From Tillus elongatus (taxonomy: Eukaryota; Arthropoda; Insecta; Coleoptera; Cleridae), in contig OZ023262.1 in NCBI GenBank assembly GCA_964006375.1, positions 193,066,907 to 193,130,906 on the forward strand: 64,000 bases of DNA. The letters run 5' to 3'. How positions within the stretch are numbered: the stretch's first letter is position 1; every line of letters begins with the position of its first letter. The position numbers were made by a program, and so were the translations under genes. Shown in pieces: positions 15,632 to 29,625 of this stretch. The notes beneath the pieces were generated by a model that saw nothing but the letters and a program-made list of their open reading frames with translations, was not told the DNA's origin and searched no databases.

Positions 15632-15952
15632 GTGCCAATTTTGACGTTTCAAATCGCGACTTTGACGTTTTAAGAGGAAAATCCCATTTTCTTTTGAAAT
15701 GCCTATAACTTTTTTGTCTTTAAACCTACATATCTAAATTTTGGTACGTATTTTACCTGTTATGACGCGAACGCGTGCAAAATTTAGTTCCGATAAGTTT
15801 GTTATTTCCGGAGATATAAAGATTTTTCGAATGAAAACACATGATTTTCGAGGAAAAACTAGCTGATTTTCTTGGCCAGCGAAACACTTGCAAAAGGAAG
15901 GTACTAAGAATTTTTCATAGTGTGATGACGCTCGCTAACTTTGTCAGTATGT

Positions 15953-16035
<83 letters not shown>

Positions 16036-16130
16036 CGTATAAAAATTGAAACTGGCCGCGGATATGTGTTCTAGGACGCCTAAAAAGTCGCGATCTCATC
16101 ATTGGTGATTTTTTTAAAGAAAAATAACCG
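15632..16130 (+). mobile_element. HINE-like element, family B
   Basis: Begins with the family-B marker (TTTTGACGTTTCAAATCGCG and a second TTTGACGTTTT). It continues with 'cctataacttttttgtcttt' and one core repeat, then (TA)n at about 15955-16031 and a short 3' arm with a decayed hairpin near 16105-16129. Much of the 3' arm is deleted compared with other copies. Confidence 0.75.
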
Positions 16131-16685
16131 AAAATTGAATGCAGTTGCAGAAAAAAAAACCCAGCACTTGTGAAGCCACTGGACAAGTCTACGGCTGTAT
16201 TAAATATGAAACGCTTTCACTAAAGGGCAAAAGCAAACAACCAGGTGCGCTATTGAAATTGAATTAAGTTGTAAAGTTTTCAAATCCTTTTTATGAAATT
16301 ATTTTTTATACCAAAACTCGCTAAAAAATTCATCGGAATAACAACAATCTGATCAAATAACGGTAAAAGGAAATAAAAGACTAAAAAAAATTTGTAAAAA
16401 GTGAAGTCACTAACTAGGATTAGGACTCGTCTTATTATAGGACTCGATTGCATACCTTTTAGACGACTGGACCACCGTCGACATGGCAGATGTCTGTACT
16501 GGCAGGTATATACGCTAGTATGTTAATTTTTCAACGTCTTTATTATTTATACCAAACAATTTTTCTTTACCATAAATTTTTGGGCATGTTTTAACAAAAT
16601 AAAGGAAAATAACGACTTAGACACGGATCTGAGTTTGTTAGTCATTTCATGTGGAATTTTCGCTCACATTAGTCCGACTACCATA

Positions 16686-16989
16686 ATTATCAATTTTGAC
16701 GTTTCAACTTTTTTCAATCAGCGGCTCCACTATAACTTTTTTGTCTTGTAACTTAAAAATCTGAATTTGGGTACATAGCATACTCTTTATGGCAGAAACC
16801 AGCGTATTTGGTTGCCCTTACTTTATTATTTCCGGAGATAAAAAAAAATCCGAAAAAAAACACCAAATTTTACGGGAAAACCTGAGCCGGGCTTTCCTGG
16901 CTAACGAACTTTTCCAAGCTACCAGCAAAAGGAAGGTACGTACCAAGCTTGATCAAAATCGGCCCATTATTTTATGAGTTATCGGTGTG

Positions 16990-17085
<96 letters not shown>

Positions 17086-17210
17086 ATAGAAAAATTGAAA
17101 CTGACCCCGGATATGGGTTCTAGGGGCTAGTTCCGGCTCATTTGAAGAAATTTCTTCAAAATTCAAAAGTCGGGATCTCCTCATTAATGAATTTAAAAAA
17201 AATCCCTAAT
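16686..17210 (+). mobile_element. HINE-like element, family B
   Basis: 5' marker TTTTGACGTTTCAAC at 16692, core repeat at about 16800-16990, (TA)n at about 16993-17083, and a 3' arm ('gacccc ggatatgggttctagg') with a decayed hairpin ending near 17210. Confidence 0.82.
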
Positions 17211-17689
17211 AGCTTTTTTAATTTTAACTCAAAACATGTTCAAATAGGACATAAGCTACAAATAAGGTGGTGTTTGAATTTTACGTTTATCATAAAACAC
17301 CTGGTGTGCCATTTGATAATTTTGAGATTTATCTATGAATCTTCAACTAAGTTTTTGCACATCCTGTTTTCCAAGCTGTCTCAAATATGGTAAATACTTA
17401 CCTATATAATTACCGAAGGTCAGAAACATCCAGAAAACAGATAAACACGAGGTATAGTGGTAAATCCGACGTTACCTCAGTCTTCGACGGATATTTTAAT
17501 GGGACGGTAATTATTTAGCTATATACAGGCAATTCCGTTTCCATAACATAGTTGATTGCGGTTTCCAATATAACTGGATGTACCGCCATCTAGAAAAACC
17601 TTTATAATATCACATTTCTTGTAAATTTTTAAGCACCTATGTAAATAATTTTCATAACCAAAAGTGGTGATATTTTATCTCTATATAGT

Positions 17690-18540
17690 CCTGTTATGAG
17701 TGGTGTGACAGAGGGGTCTCTTTTGAGTCTTTTGCTATTCTTATTATATACAGTTGATCTAAAACATCTAATAAAATTAAAGTTTCTTATGATCTCTGAT
17801 AACCTTAAAATCCATAATACCTCTACAAATTCACTAATGCTTCAGTATGATATTAATTCGTGGTCACACATGCAATTGGTTGCTTCGAGTAAATATAAGT
17901 AAGTGTTCATTTCTGTGTTTGTGCCATTTTAATCCTCACACACCTTTTACAATTGATGCGGGTTTATTGTCCAAAGTATTTAAGATTTTTGACTTTGAAG
18001 TTACAGTGGCAACCGGCCTGTCCTGCTCAGTCACGTTAACAGTAAAGAGAGCACACTCCCTCCTATATGTGATCTAGAGCATTTGCCAATTCTTCTCCTT
18101 AAATCATATCGAAAATGTTTTTTTCGGTTACATCTGGCCTTTACATGAATCCGCTACTCCTGTTTGGTTAAAACAAATTGTAAGCTGATGGAGAATGTTC
18201 AAAAAATATAATCTCGCCTGTGTCCTCGGACACACCATAATGATATGAAAACCGTCTAAGAATTTTCAATTTACTATCTTTGGCCAACCGAGGCTTAATT
18301 GGATTTACTGTTAGGCTGTAACATCGTACATAATCTCTTCTCGTTGATAAGTGTAGCTTTGTTTTCCACATATTTGCCAGCTACGTGAGAATTCATTTAA
18401 ACTCCTGAGGGAACGCTAACATAGAAGTCTCCGTGAATTATTCTTCAGCAACCGAGTGTTTACTTCTTGTGATGACTTGAAAGTGTTGTGTATGGACCTA
18501 TACCTGCGTCTAAACACTATAACTGAATTATATGCTTCTT
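17690..18540 (+). pseudogene. LINE reverse transcriptase remnant
   Basis: Plus-strand frames give 'SGVTEGSLLSLLLFLLYTVD' (the SGVPQGS.LGPLLFLLYIND motif) at about 17696. 'KFLMISDNLKIHNT' follows, equivalent to the FADD box with both catalytic aspartates altered. 'VNISKCSFLCLCHFN' is near 17890. A tail near 18190-18370 has weak resemblance to the 'R...R.L..L' C-terminal region of jockey/CR1-like proteins. The catalytic box is destroyed and the frame broken, so it is dead. Confidence 0.7.
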
Positions 18541-18705
18541 GGCATTTCATTTGTAATAATTTTGTTTTTATTCGATTTGTAGTTGATTTACCTTGATTTC
18601 ATTAAGCAGATTATTTTACTGATATTAAGTTATATTATTTCTATAGAATTTATATGCTTTTTGTTAAGTTCTAAATTAATTGGTAATTGTAACAATAATA
18701 GTAAA

Positions 18706-18912
18706 AAAGGTAAAGGTAAGATGCTTACTGGCAATTAGGCCATTGCTGACCCTTTTTTCTCACCTAAACTAACCTACCCTCCACCTTGAGCTCGACCTCA
18801 ACGACGACAGTGATTTTGAAAAATCATCCGGCGCCGGTGAGGCTCGAACCGTCGTCCCCCGAGTCCGTATTGGAAAGTCTGAATCGACTTTCCCGCACGG
18901 CCACGGAGGCGC
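18706..18912 (-). mobile_element. tRNA-derived SINE (SINE-2) with 16-bp target duplication
   Basis: Exact boundaries come from TAACAATAATAGTAAA at 18690-18705 and again at 18913-18928. On the minus strand the head reads like a tRNA (start GCGCCTCCGTGGCCG, B box GGTTCGAGCC) and the tail is 'ttaccttta cctttttt'-like. It shares no body with SINE-1. Length 207 bp. Perfect duplications suggest a young insertion. Confidence 0.88.
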
Positions 18913-18929
18913 TAACAATAATAGTAAAT

Positions 18930-19462
18930 ACGTACTGTAAATATTTTTCTTAACCTCCAACGTAAACTCTGCATATTTTGAAGAAAACCTTTTAGGTCCT
19001 TAAATTATAACTACCTGGATGAATACAGCATAAAGAATATGAAAAAATTCACGAACCGGTGCGAGCAATCAAACGCACAGATCCGCTGCGATGCTCTTAT
19101 ACCGCGTTATTCACTTATCATACTACAAGGAAAAAAGCATTTAGTATAATTAAATGATAACATAATAAAGGATAATTAGCGAAAGCAAAGTGGTAGTCTC
19201 ATCCCGTTATAGCCGAACTATGTAATTTAAAATTTATGACCCAACGAACCGGGACGTTTGTACACAGACACAGGTAAAAAATGAGTAGATGTCGACCCTT
19301 TTACGTATCGGCTTCAAACACTAGTTATTCTGAATCATACGTACAATTACATTCGATGTTGACAACACACAACAATCAGCGAAGAGGGATCAGAAAATAA
19401 ATGTAATTATTTCTTTAGATCTGGAGTTACCTACTGTGGCAGGAAAAGCCCGTATGTTTATG

Positions 19463-19463
<1 letters not shown>
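18930..19463. other. No gene recognised
   Basis: Mixed-composition stretch without repeats of this window or convincing frames. Confidence 0.35.

Positions 19464-19541
<78 letters not shown>
19464..19541. repeat. (TA)n microsatellite abutted by a transposon end
   Basis: About 78 bp of TA directly followed by CAGGCTGTCCCAAAAGT, a typical terminus of TA-targeting Tc1/mariner-like elements. Confidence 0.9.
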
Positions 19542-19545
<4 letters not shown>

Positions 19546-20121
19546 GCTGTCCCAAAAGTCGTGAATCAAACGTCACACGAAGACAGGCTAGCTATAGCCT
19601 GTTTACGGTTTTCGAGGTATTGAGAATTTTATGAAAAAACATTTATATTGCCAAATTTTGAGGTATTCTGCCCACCCACATGCAGAAAAAACATTTCCGG
19701 AATGTGATTTCTCTGCATTTCACTGACATGTCAGTTTGGCACTTTTCGATTTCAGTCAAATTTGTAAAAATTATAAAAATTAATTTTTGTTATTGAATAA
19801 TTAGTTTAGTAAAACTCACGTTATTTCCTTGAGAATGTGCGCGTACTAGGACCTCTAAAATCGATCTTCAATGTCTTTGTAAGTTTAAAATATCAATTTT
19901 AGTAATATAATAATAGTGTACATGAATATTCCCTACTATAATGCACTTTAAATCTTTGTATCCAGATTTTCTGAATAATAACACAAAATAATTAAAATTG
20001 ATTCGATAACGCCATTATTGAGGAGTAACATGCCTCAATAATTATATCAATAATTTATAAAAATTCATTTTTGTTATTGAATAATTAGTTTAGTAAAACT
20101 CACGTTATTTCCTTGAGAATG
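19542..20121. mobile_element. Unclassified DNA-transposon remnant with 67-bp direct repeats
   Basis: Starts at the CAGGCTGTCCC terminus. The stretch ending 'cacgttatttccttgagaatg' occurs at 19771-19837 and again, nearly identical, at 20055-20121. Between them lies a 217-bp insert with faint resemblance to worn HINE arms ('actaggacctct', 'actataatgcactt') and a hairpin ATTGAGG...CCTCAAT. No coding capacity. Confidence 0.5.
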
Positions 20122-20188
20122 GAATAAATTTTTCCGAAAGCTCGGCATCTAATAAAGAGTTTTATTTCACAACTGACGGCCTTCCCAC

Positions 20189-20189
<1 letters not shown>

Positions 20190-20269
<80 letters not shown>
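20190..20269. repeat. (TA)n array left of the mariner element
   Basis: TA array with a final 'tatgtatgt' that supplies the TA dinucleotide next to the inserted element's left end. The array resumes on the other side at 22194. Confidence 0.9.
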
Positions 20270-22463
<2,194 letters not shown>

Positions 22464-23223
22464 AACACTATGGTTTTCAGCTAATGACCTCTTGAAATAT
22501 CTAAAATTCATGTATCTAAAACTTCTAATAAATGAAATATTACATAATAATACAGAATTCACTCTCTTCAGAAGGTCATGAAATACCATGGTCCACATAA
22601 TATGTTCACTCTTCTGTATCTCAATAATGATCTAACGGCTACTTATGTTCGAGATACTTTGAAATTATTATAAAACCAGAAAAAAGCTTCGAAACTTTCG
22701 TAACGATTGAGAGTCGTGTTGTTGTTGCTCCAACAGATGTATCTTCTCGTTGATTGAACACAGGAATCTCTTACGCAAAAACCCTGTAAAAAGCGCCTTG
22801 TTACGGCTCACAGTCCACTACTTTGCTCGCTCCATGTTTTCACAGTTTGGTGGAGAGAACGGAGAAGAATGTTTTTCTCGATGTTCGAAGAAATCAGAGC
22901 TACAGATGCCGCTACAGAGATCGACACTGATATTTTGAATTGTATTGGCACTTTATCGTAAGCATTGTTAGGCCTAAGGGGCAAGAGACTACGCTATTTG
23001 TTACTGACTTAATTGGCACGACAGTTTGAACATGACTTACGTTGCACGCTCATTGACCATCTGACAACAAGGAATGAATTACAATAGTGAAATTGAATAG
23101 ATGCGAAAACTATCGTCCAGTACTGTGCAGCTTAATCTGTACTTGGTGCAAGTGTGTAAGTTATGTTTAGAAATTTGTAAAGATGGTTTGGAACTGAGAC
23201 ATTTGCTCACACCAAAAATCATT
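22464..23223. other. No gene recognised
   Basis: No repeats or motif-bearing frames found; a 62-codon frame at 22750-22938 has no resemblance to known families. Confidence 0.35.
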
Positions 23224-24045
23224 TTAGTGAATTTTCGTAGAAAAATTCACTCATGGGGAGTTCGCGACTTTTGAATTTTGAAAAAAAATTCTTCAAATGA
23301 GCATGAACTAGGCCCTTTAGAACACCTATTGAGCCTCGGTGGTTCAGGAGTAAGAACGTGTGCCTCTGAACCGAAGGGTACTGGGTTCGATCCCAGGGTT
23401 CTCCTTTCACTTTTTCAGTACAAACTGTAACATCAACATCAACCGAGGTTCTGGGATTGTATTTGAGCAAGTTGAATGTCTGCATGTTCCGCCCTTCGGA
23501 GGGGGCGTAAAGTCGTCGGTCCCGTGTCCATGCGATGTTGGGCACGTTAAATATCTCTACCCTCCTTACAGAAAGGCTGGGGTTCGGCTAAATTTCCAGG
23601 ATAGTGAGGTCAAGCTGCTCCCTGGCGTCGTTGATTGGCCATAGTCGCGGAAATAGGCCGACGTTAAAGAAACAAAAAAAAACACACACACAGAACACCT
23701 ATTATGTGAAAACCGGACCACTTTTTCCGGAAAAAACTATTTTTATGTCTCCGCAGATAACAATATTATGAGAACCACATTTGGTACGCAGCTTTATATT
23801 ATAAAACGTCAATTACCTATTCAAATTTAGATTATATCGTTAAAAGGAAAAAGTTATAAGCATTCAAAGGAAAAAATGTCTTCCAATGGTGATCAAAGAA
23901 ACGCACAAGACCAAAATATTGTGTTAAATAAAATCTATCTTTTCTTGGCTCAAAAATGTCAACAAATAAGAGAGAAATTACCTTAAAAATTTATTGTCTC
24001 CGCTGAAAATGTCAAAGTGCCGATTTAAAACGTCAAAACTGATGC
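23224..24045 (-). mobile_element. HINE-like element, family B, interrupted by SINE-1
   Basis: 3' hairpin at 23226-23252 and part of the 3' arm run to 23330. After the SINE (23331-23691) the sequence continues with a worn core repeat and ends in the family-B 5' marker (reverse of TTTTGACGTTTTAAATCGGC) near 24040. No TA array remains. Confidence 0.7.
23331..23691 (+). mobile_element. tRNA-derived SINE (SINE-1) with 12-bp target duplication
   Basis: Head GAGCCTCGGTGGTTCAGGAG with a B box GGTTCGATCC. The body is the same as at 4045 and the tail is 'aaacaaaaaaaaacacacac'. AGAACACCTATT stands at 23319-23330 and again at 23692-23703. Inserted into a HINE-like copy, so younger than it. Confidence 0.9.
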
Positions 24046-24311
24046 ATGATGGATAAAAAACATTAAATATTATATCTTTAACAAAGTCTTATGTTTTTGT
24101 TTCAAGTGTTCATTGGATGAAATATTTGCCATTTAAAATAAAAATGATTTGCTATGCTAGAGCATAAATTTACATACGCGCTTATAACTCGTTCACTACA
24201 ACAAATGCATCATGTTCTTCATAGCTGAGTTCGTTAGAGCGTGCGTATGATACTTAAGCAAGAACTGACGCGCGTTCAAATCCAGGTATGTGAACTTATT
24301 TTTTATTTTTT

Positions 24312-24562
<251 letters not shown>

Positions 24563-25310
24563 GATGAATGAGGGATGTTTTGGTAAACATTTTCATTTTT
24601 TCGTTGAGACTCAAGTAATATAACGTTCTTTTTTTTGGGCTGCAGTGCTATCGGGGCGGTAAGGCCGCGGACAAGCCCTGAGGGCGAAAAAAAATATAAC
24701 GTTTTAGGTTTTGTTTATCAGAAAAGTTTCGATTTCGTCAAACATCCGGTATTCTGTGCTGGAATTACATTCGGGGCTGAATGTGTAGGGGTGGAATACC
24801 GGTGACAGAAATTTCGAAATTTTTTTGCTACAACGGCGTCAAATCTCTTAAAACATATAGAAAACTTAATTCTGAAACAAATTTTTTTTTGTCTGTCGCT
24901 CATTCGGCATGTACGTCTGTCTGTTAGTAGGCGCCATAACTTTCCAACGAATTGAAATATCATCTTCAAATTTTGTTTCTTATTAGCACCTACAAAGAAA
25001 CGGTATGAATTGTTTTTGGGTAAGATCGTTTATGGGGGTAGGGGGTAAATGATGGTTCATTTGGTGAAAATTGACTTTTTATCGTTAAAACTCGAGTAAT
25101 ATAACATTTCAGAAGTTTATGGGTAAAGGATACGAATATTTTCTTTGTGGTCAAGTCGTGGACCTTGAATTTATTTTACGAGAAGGTCTTTCTGATGAGA
25201 CTAGAGTATCACAGTTATGTGGAAGTTATGAATCAATTTGCAGCACTATTTTAAATGGAAGTGCTTTTAACATTTTCCTTTCATTTAATTTTAATTGCAG
25301 GTTAAGTATG
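24563..25310 (+). repeat. Unclassified dispersed repeat (family D)
   Basis: The stretch around 'tatagaaaactt', 'gtctgtctgttagtaggcgc' and 'ctcgagtaatataac' reappears at 49270-50245 in the same orientation with moderate divergence, including the later part ending 'caatttgca'. Both copies lie next to HINE arms. The interval also holds a 65-bp LINE tail (24628-24692). I see no coding capacity shared by both copies. Confidence 0.65.
24628..24692 (+). mobile_element. 65-bp LINE 3'-tail insertion with 11-bp target duplication
   Basis: The stretch 'gggctgcagtgctatcgggg' to a 7-A tail equals the extreme 3' end of the LINE copies at 25868-27090 and 58161-58820 (their reverse strands). It is flanked by AATATAACGTT at 24617-24627 and 24693-24703. 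A very short, 5'-truncated retrotransposition product. Confidence 0.85.
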
Positions 25311-25589
25311 TGTATAATTTGATTATATATAATTAACTTTTTTGTCCAATTTTTGTGAAATGGTATTAATGAATAATATAGTACGTCATTGAAAAAAATT
25401 ATGAGAATTCACGTGCCAAAATTGTTTTCGAATTTTCGTGAAAAAAACGTTATTAAATTTTCGGTAAATGATGTTTATACAATTTGGGATTACTAAGCCA
25501 ACCTTTGTAAAAAAAAATGGAGAAATTTTGTGAAACAAATTGTTTGCAAATTTTCATGTACAAACTTTTACAATTACTGTCAAAAAACG

Positions 25590-25874
25590 TTGTGTTCTTT
25601 ATCTTTATATCTTTCCAGGAGTAGCTTTTGTGTAAATTACTTGGATAGGTTCGCTGGTCAGGACCGACCAGTGTTCTCAAGAAAATTGTAAGTGTATGTT
25701 CGGCAAATGTTCGTAATTTCTCAAACAATAAAGTTATTCTGATGGATAATGGTTCAAGGTTTCTACTATAAAGGTTATACTTTCTAAAAAATTTTATGTC
25801 TTTAACTTAAAAAAACATATTGATCATTAAAAACCATTTATATGGAAGTTCGCTACCATAACGCACTTTTTTCC
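25590..25874 (-). mobile_element. HINE-like element, family C, 5' part
   Basis: On the minus strand it begins at the 5' terminus (reverse of AAGTGCGTTATGGTAGCGAA near 25845-25868, immediately beside the LINE end). It then follows the family-C internal sequence with 'caataaagttatt' and a worn core repeat ('ttcgctggtcagg'). The 3' part is missing. Confidence 0.6.
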
Positions 25875-27090
25875 CTCAGGGCTCGTCCACGGCCTTGCCG
25901 CCTAATAGCACTGCAACCTTTGGTTGATTGTGCATACCCGTAGTCTTACTCCACCCATTACAAAATCACTGTGCCTTGAACTAGTCTGCACAGCGATTGG
26001 TAGGGTGAAGTTTTATATTACTCTGTCTCCGGTCTAGACTGACCGTAGATCAGTTGTCTTTTGCGGTTTAGAGCTTTACACTCGCACAAGATGTGCTGTG
26101 CTGATTCCTCCCCCTCGCCGAAGAGTCTGCATGCGAGGTCCCCTTCGAACCGCTCCATTTTATGCAGGTGTTTCTTGACGGCGATGTGTCACATCAAGAG
26201 TTATGTTATGTTCCTGAGCTATCCCCTGCTAAGATTTAGCAGCTCCACATCTCTCTTTGAACTGGTTTCCTCAATTACCGACTTCCCATGTCTGAACCCT
26301 GGACGCGTTATGCTCGTTTCTGACCCAGGACTTAATGGGTCTCCCGTCAAGAGACCTGTTGTGTTTCTGAGCTGTCCTCTGCTAAGATTTAGCAGCTCCA
26401 CAGCTCTCTTTGAACTTGATCCGTCAATTATTGACTTCCCATAACTGAGCCCTGGACAGTCCGCCCAGTACACCTTGTGTTGGTTTCTGACCCAGGACTT
26501 AATGGATCCCCTGGCAGTGCTCTTTGTCACGCCCTGAGCCGGTTCTGGTCCCATAAATGGTTCTGTTGACCCTCTCTTCGCGAGACTGTCAGCTTCTTCA
26601 TTGCCTTTGACCCCCGAGTGACCCGGCACCCAGATGAGGGTCACCTCATTCTCTTCTCGTCTCGGCACTCACACAGCAGCCAGGAATTTACCCGTGGGCT
26701 ACTTAGTGCCTTAAGGGCTTCCTGGCTGTCTGTGGCTATGGGGATCCGCTTGTTGGTGTAGCCCCTCCTCTTGTTCTCCCTCACACAGTGCAGGATGGCG
26801 TAGATTTCGGCCTGAAACACCGTTGCATGGGCTCCGAGGGAAATACTATGACTTACCCTCGGTCCTTCCGAGTAAACACCTGCCCCCGTCCCACGCTCTC
26901 CGCCGGATCCGTCCGTGAACCAGACGAGCGCGTCCCGTGGTATGCCCGGCGTCTCCTCCCGCCATGCCTCGCGGTCGGGGATTTCCACTGTAAAGTTGTT
27001 TTCCCTGCACATTCGCGGGCTCGCGAAGTATGACCTCATTTCAAGAATGGGCTCCTTCACGATCTCCTGAATTTTGCAGTGGCCCCTGAA
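25868..27090 (-). pseudogene. LINE ORF2 C-terminal part: RNase H and zinc knuckle (R1/LOA-like)
   Basis: Minus-strand frame 26641-27060 holds the RNase H start: 'ALVWFTDGSGGERGTGAGVY' (first Asp), 'VFQAEIYAILHC' (Glu), 'IPIATDSQEALKAL' (second Asp). Frame 26219-26668 continues with 'VTLIWVPGHSGVKGNEEADS' (last Asp), then 'STEPFMGPEP'. A knuckle region 'RLFGEGEESAQHILCECKAL' lies near 26060-26150. All four RNase H acidic residues persist, but the frame shifts near 26650 and a 155-bp segment is tandemly duplicated (about 26211-26520). The RT is absent (5' truncation near 27090). The 3' end lies at about 25868-25880. Confidence 0.85.
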
Positions 27091-27559
27091 GGTTGATCTT
27101 CAGTCTACCATCATAACGCACTTGCTGCCGGCATACTTTTTTACAGATAGAATTAATTTATTTATTTAATAAATTAAAATTAATTTAACTGTAGCAAAAA
27201 TATACTTCGTAAATGTGAAAATACCTATGTATATATTCTTTTCGAATACCAACATGAGTTAAAAGCATTTCTAAATTAAAACTTCTCTTCTAATGCGTCG
27301 CTTTCTAGATATTCCATTAGAAATTAAACATATAAAATATAATTAGGAATTAACTGTGACCAAAATACAAAAGCATACATACGAGTACAACAATAGCGGT
27401 TCTAGTTATACAAAACAATATAAATAAATCAACCTGCTGTATGTCGACGTACTGAAAGTATTTTAATCGAATAAAACATTTGCAGCACAATGTCATAACT
27501 CAAACACAATTAAGATGCAGTATTCTCTGCCTGATCAAATTTGCAGTTTGTATGGTAGC
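27091..27559. other. No gene recognised
   Basis: Begins with a worn HINE 5' end ('accatcataacgcacttgct' at about 27108-27127) directly at the LINE's truncated 5' edge; the rest is AT-rich without features. Confidence 0.4.
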
Positions 27560-27790
27560 GAGAGCTGCATAAGCTACATTCGTTTCGCTAGCCACTGTGA
27601 ATAATCAGCACATGCTGGCTCGTGAACATGCCGTGAACGCTTCTACTAAATAAACCACCTTCCTGCCCAGGTGAAAATAAATCAACAGGAAGATGTGTGT
27701 AGGTGACATTCCAGCAAACACTTTAAACCACAACACATGCTCACAGCTTCTTTGATCGTCCAGCCGATCTGCTTCTAATGTAGCCAAACC
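27560..27790. repeat. Unclassified dispersed repeat (copy 1 of 3)
   Basis: Segment around 'gtgaaaataaatcaac' and 'gtgtgtaggtg' to 'aacacatgctcacag' recurs diverged at 31790-31965 and 38140-38250. On the minus strand all three give similar short peptides (for example 'EHVLWFKVFAGMSPTHIFLL'), so it may derive from a coding element, but I cannot name it. Confidence 0.5.
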
Positions 27791-27941
27791 TAAAGTGAAA
27801 TTATATTCTGAATTATATTCTGAAATCCAAACACCTACCTACCTAATGATATCAAATAATGTACACCCACGGATATATTAAATTAAACGACAAAATACTT
27901 AGTAGCGATGCTCTGAATAAGCAAGATCAAAAACTCAAAAG

Positions 27942-28257
27942 TCTGGACGCAGCAAGTGCGTTATGGTAGTGAAGTTTCATAAAAACGTTTTGATAGCAAA
28001 TATCTGTGTTTTTTTAAGAAAGCAGGCATCAAATTTGGTTACCAGTATAACCTATATAGTAAAAACAATGTGGCGTGTTTCATCAAAATAACTTTATTGT
28101 TTGAAAATGTACAAAAATTTCCGAAAGTAAACTTAAAGTGTTCCCAAAAAAAAAACTCGTTTCTTGATCAACCTTATAGGTTAATAGCAAATTGAGCTAT
28201 TCAAATATGAAGCATCTGATCAAAATTCGCTACCATAACGCACTTGCTACGTCCAGA
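27942..28257. mobile_element. HINE-like element, family C, with two inverted 5' ends
   Basis: Left end TCTGGACGCAGCAAGTGCG in plus orientation and right end 'cgcacttgctacgtccaga' in minus orientation enclose about 280 bp. So both termini are of the 5' type; there is no 3' hairpin and no TA array. Similar organisation at 55612-56060. Confidence 0.75.
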
Positions 28258-28261
28258 ATTT

Positions 28262-28987
28262 CTCAAAAATGCAATAACATAAGGCGTGTTTGATTTAAAA
28301 AAAGAAAATTTGTATCACCAACGACTTATGGGCCACGCTGTGATTGTAGAAATAATTTTTTAAGATGTAGCTCAAGACACCCTATAATTAATATATACAA
28401 ATTTTTTTTTCATATCTTGTATAATAACGGATATATTGAGCTTTATTGATTTTTTACGAAAATTCGACAAAAATTATATACCATTAAACGATAAACTCTA
28501 TAGCTAAGGCTACTCTGCCAAGCATCAGAGAAAGGGTCTATTTGAAATGAATTTTCTGGAAATATTTTAGTAAATTGAAGGGCAATCACTAAGACCTCAG
28601 GGTTTGTAAAACATCCTTCTTGAGACATTTTATTTCCATAGCCCGTATTAGATTCAAGTTCTTTGCCTAAATGTTGCCAAATTTGACGTTTTAAATCGCA
28701 ACTTTGACGTTTTTTATTTTTATTTAAATGCGTATAACTTTTTTGTCTTTTGACCTACAGAGCTAAATTTTGGTAGGTAACTTACCTATAAGGATATAAA
28801 TGCGCACCAAATTTGGTTGCCCTTACTTTGTTAATTCCGGAGATATTTTTTTTTTAAGAAAACACAAAATTTTCGGAGAAAACCTGGGCCGATTTTTCTG
28901 GATAACGAACCTATCAAAGCCATTTGCAAAAGGAAGGTATTCTCCAAATTTAATTAAAATCGGCCCATTATTTTCTGAGTTATCGGT

Positions 28988-29056
<69 letters not shown>

Positions 29057-29175
29057 GAAACTTACACTGGGTATGTGTTCTGGGGGGCCTAATTAGCGGT
29101 CATTTGAAGAAATTTTTTTTAAATTCAAAAGTCGAGATCTCCTCATTAGTGAATTTTTTAAAGAAAATTCACTAA
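28262..29175 (+). mobile_element. HINE-like element, family B, long form
   Basis: A 5' extension (28262-28675: 'caccaacgacttatgggcca', 'aagatgtagctcaagacacc', 'cagagaaagggtctatttga') precedes the TTTGACGTTTTAAATCGC marker. Core repeat, (TA)n at about 28991-29053, 3' arm and an intact hairpin follow, ending CTAA at 29175. The same extension occurs at 56931 and 59505, so it is a regular part of a longer family-B form. Confidence 0.75.
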
Positions 29176-29305
29176 AACAAGACATTGTTAATAAATAATC
29201 GAAAGCATGTTCTTTGAATAATAGCAGCACTCGAAAAGTTATTATAAATAACGTTACCCAGCTACAAAAATTTGGTACTGTTTTTGCGTGAACAATTTAT
29301 AAAAT

Positions 29306-29625
29306 TCTGGACGCAGCAAATGCATTATGGTAGCGAATTTTTATTAAATTCTTCAAATTTGAATAACTAACTTTGCTATAAACCTAGACAATTAAATTTT
29401 GGTATACAGTAAGGTAATTACCAAGGAAATATATACCAAATTTAATCAAAACAACTTTGTTATTTTCTGAGATACAAATTATTTTCAGAAAACTTAAATG
29501 TTAAAAAAAACTTGTCCGATCGGGATGGGTAGCGAACTAATACAAGCTCTTAATAAACTAAAAGTACGTGCTGAGTTGTATCAAAATCGGTTAATCACTT
29601 TTGAGTTATCGGTGAGATACATATA
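29306..29625 (+). mobile_element. HINE-like element, family C, cut by a transposon end
   Basis: 5' terminus TCTGGACGCAGCAAATGC, internal 'attaaattttggtatacag', a core repeat to 'gagttatcggtgagatacat', and then TA followed by CAGAGTGCTGG at 29626. The TA array and 3' arm are missing, replaced at a TA by another element. Confidence 0.75.

Noticed and set aside
23219..23545. 108-codon minus frame with close relatives at 3938-4252 and 42963-43184
   Set aside because: The similarity is due to the SINE-1 body, not to a protein family.
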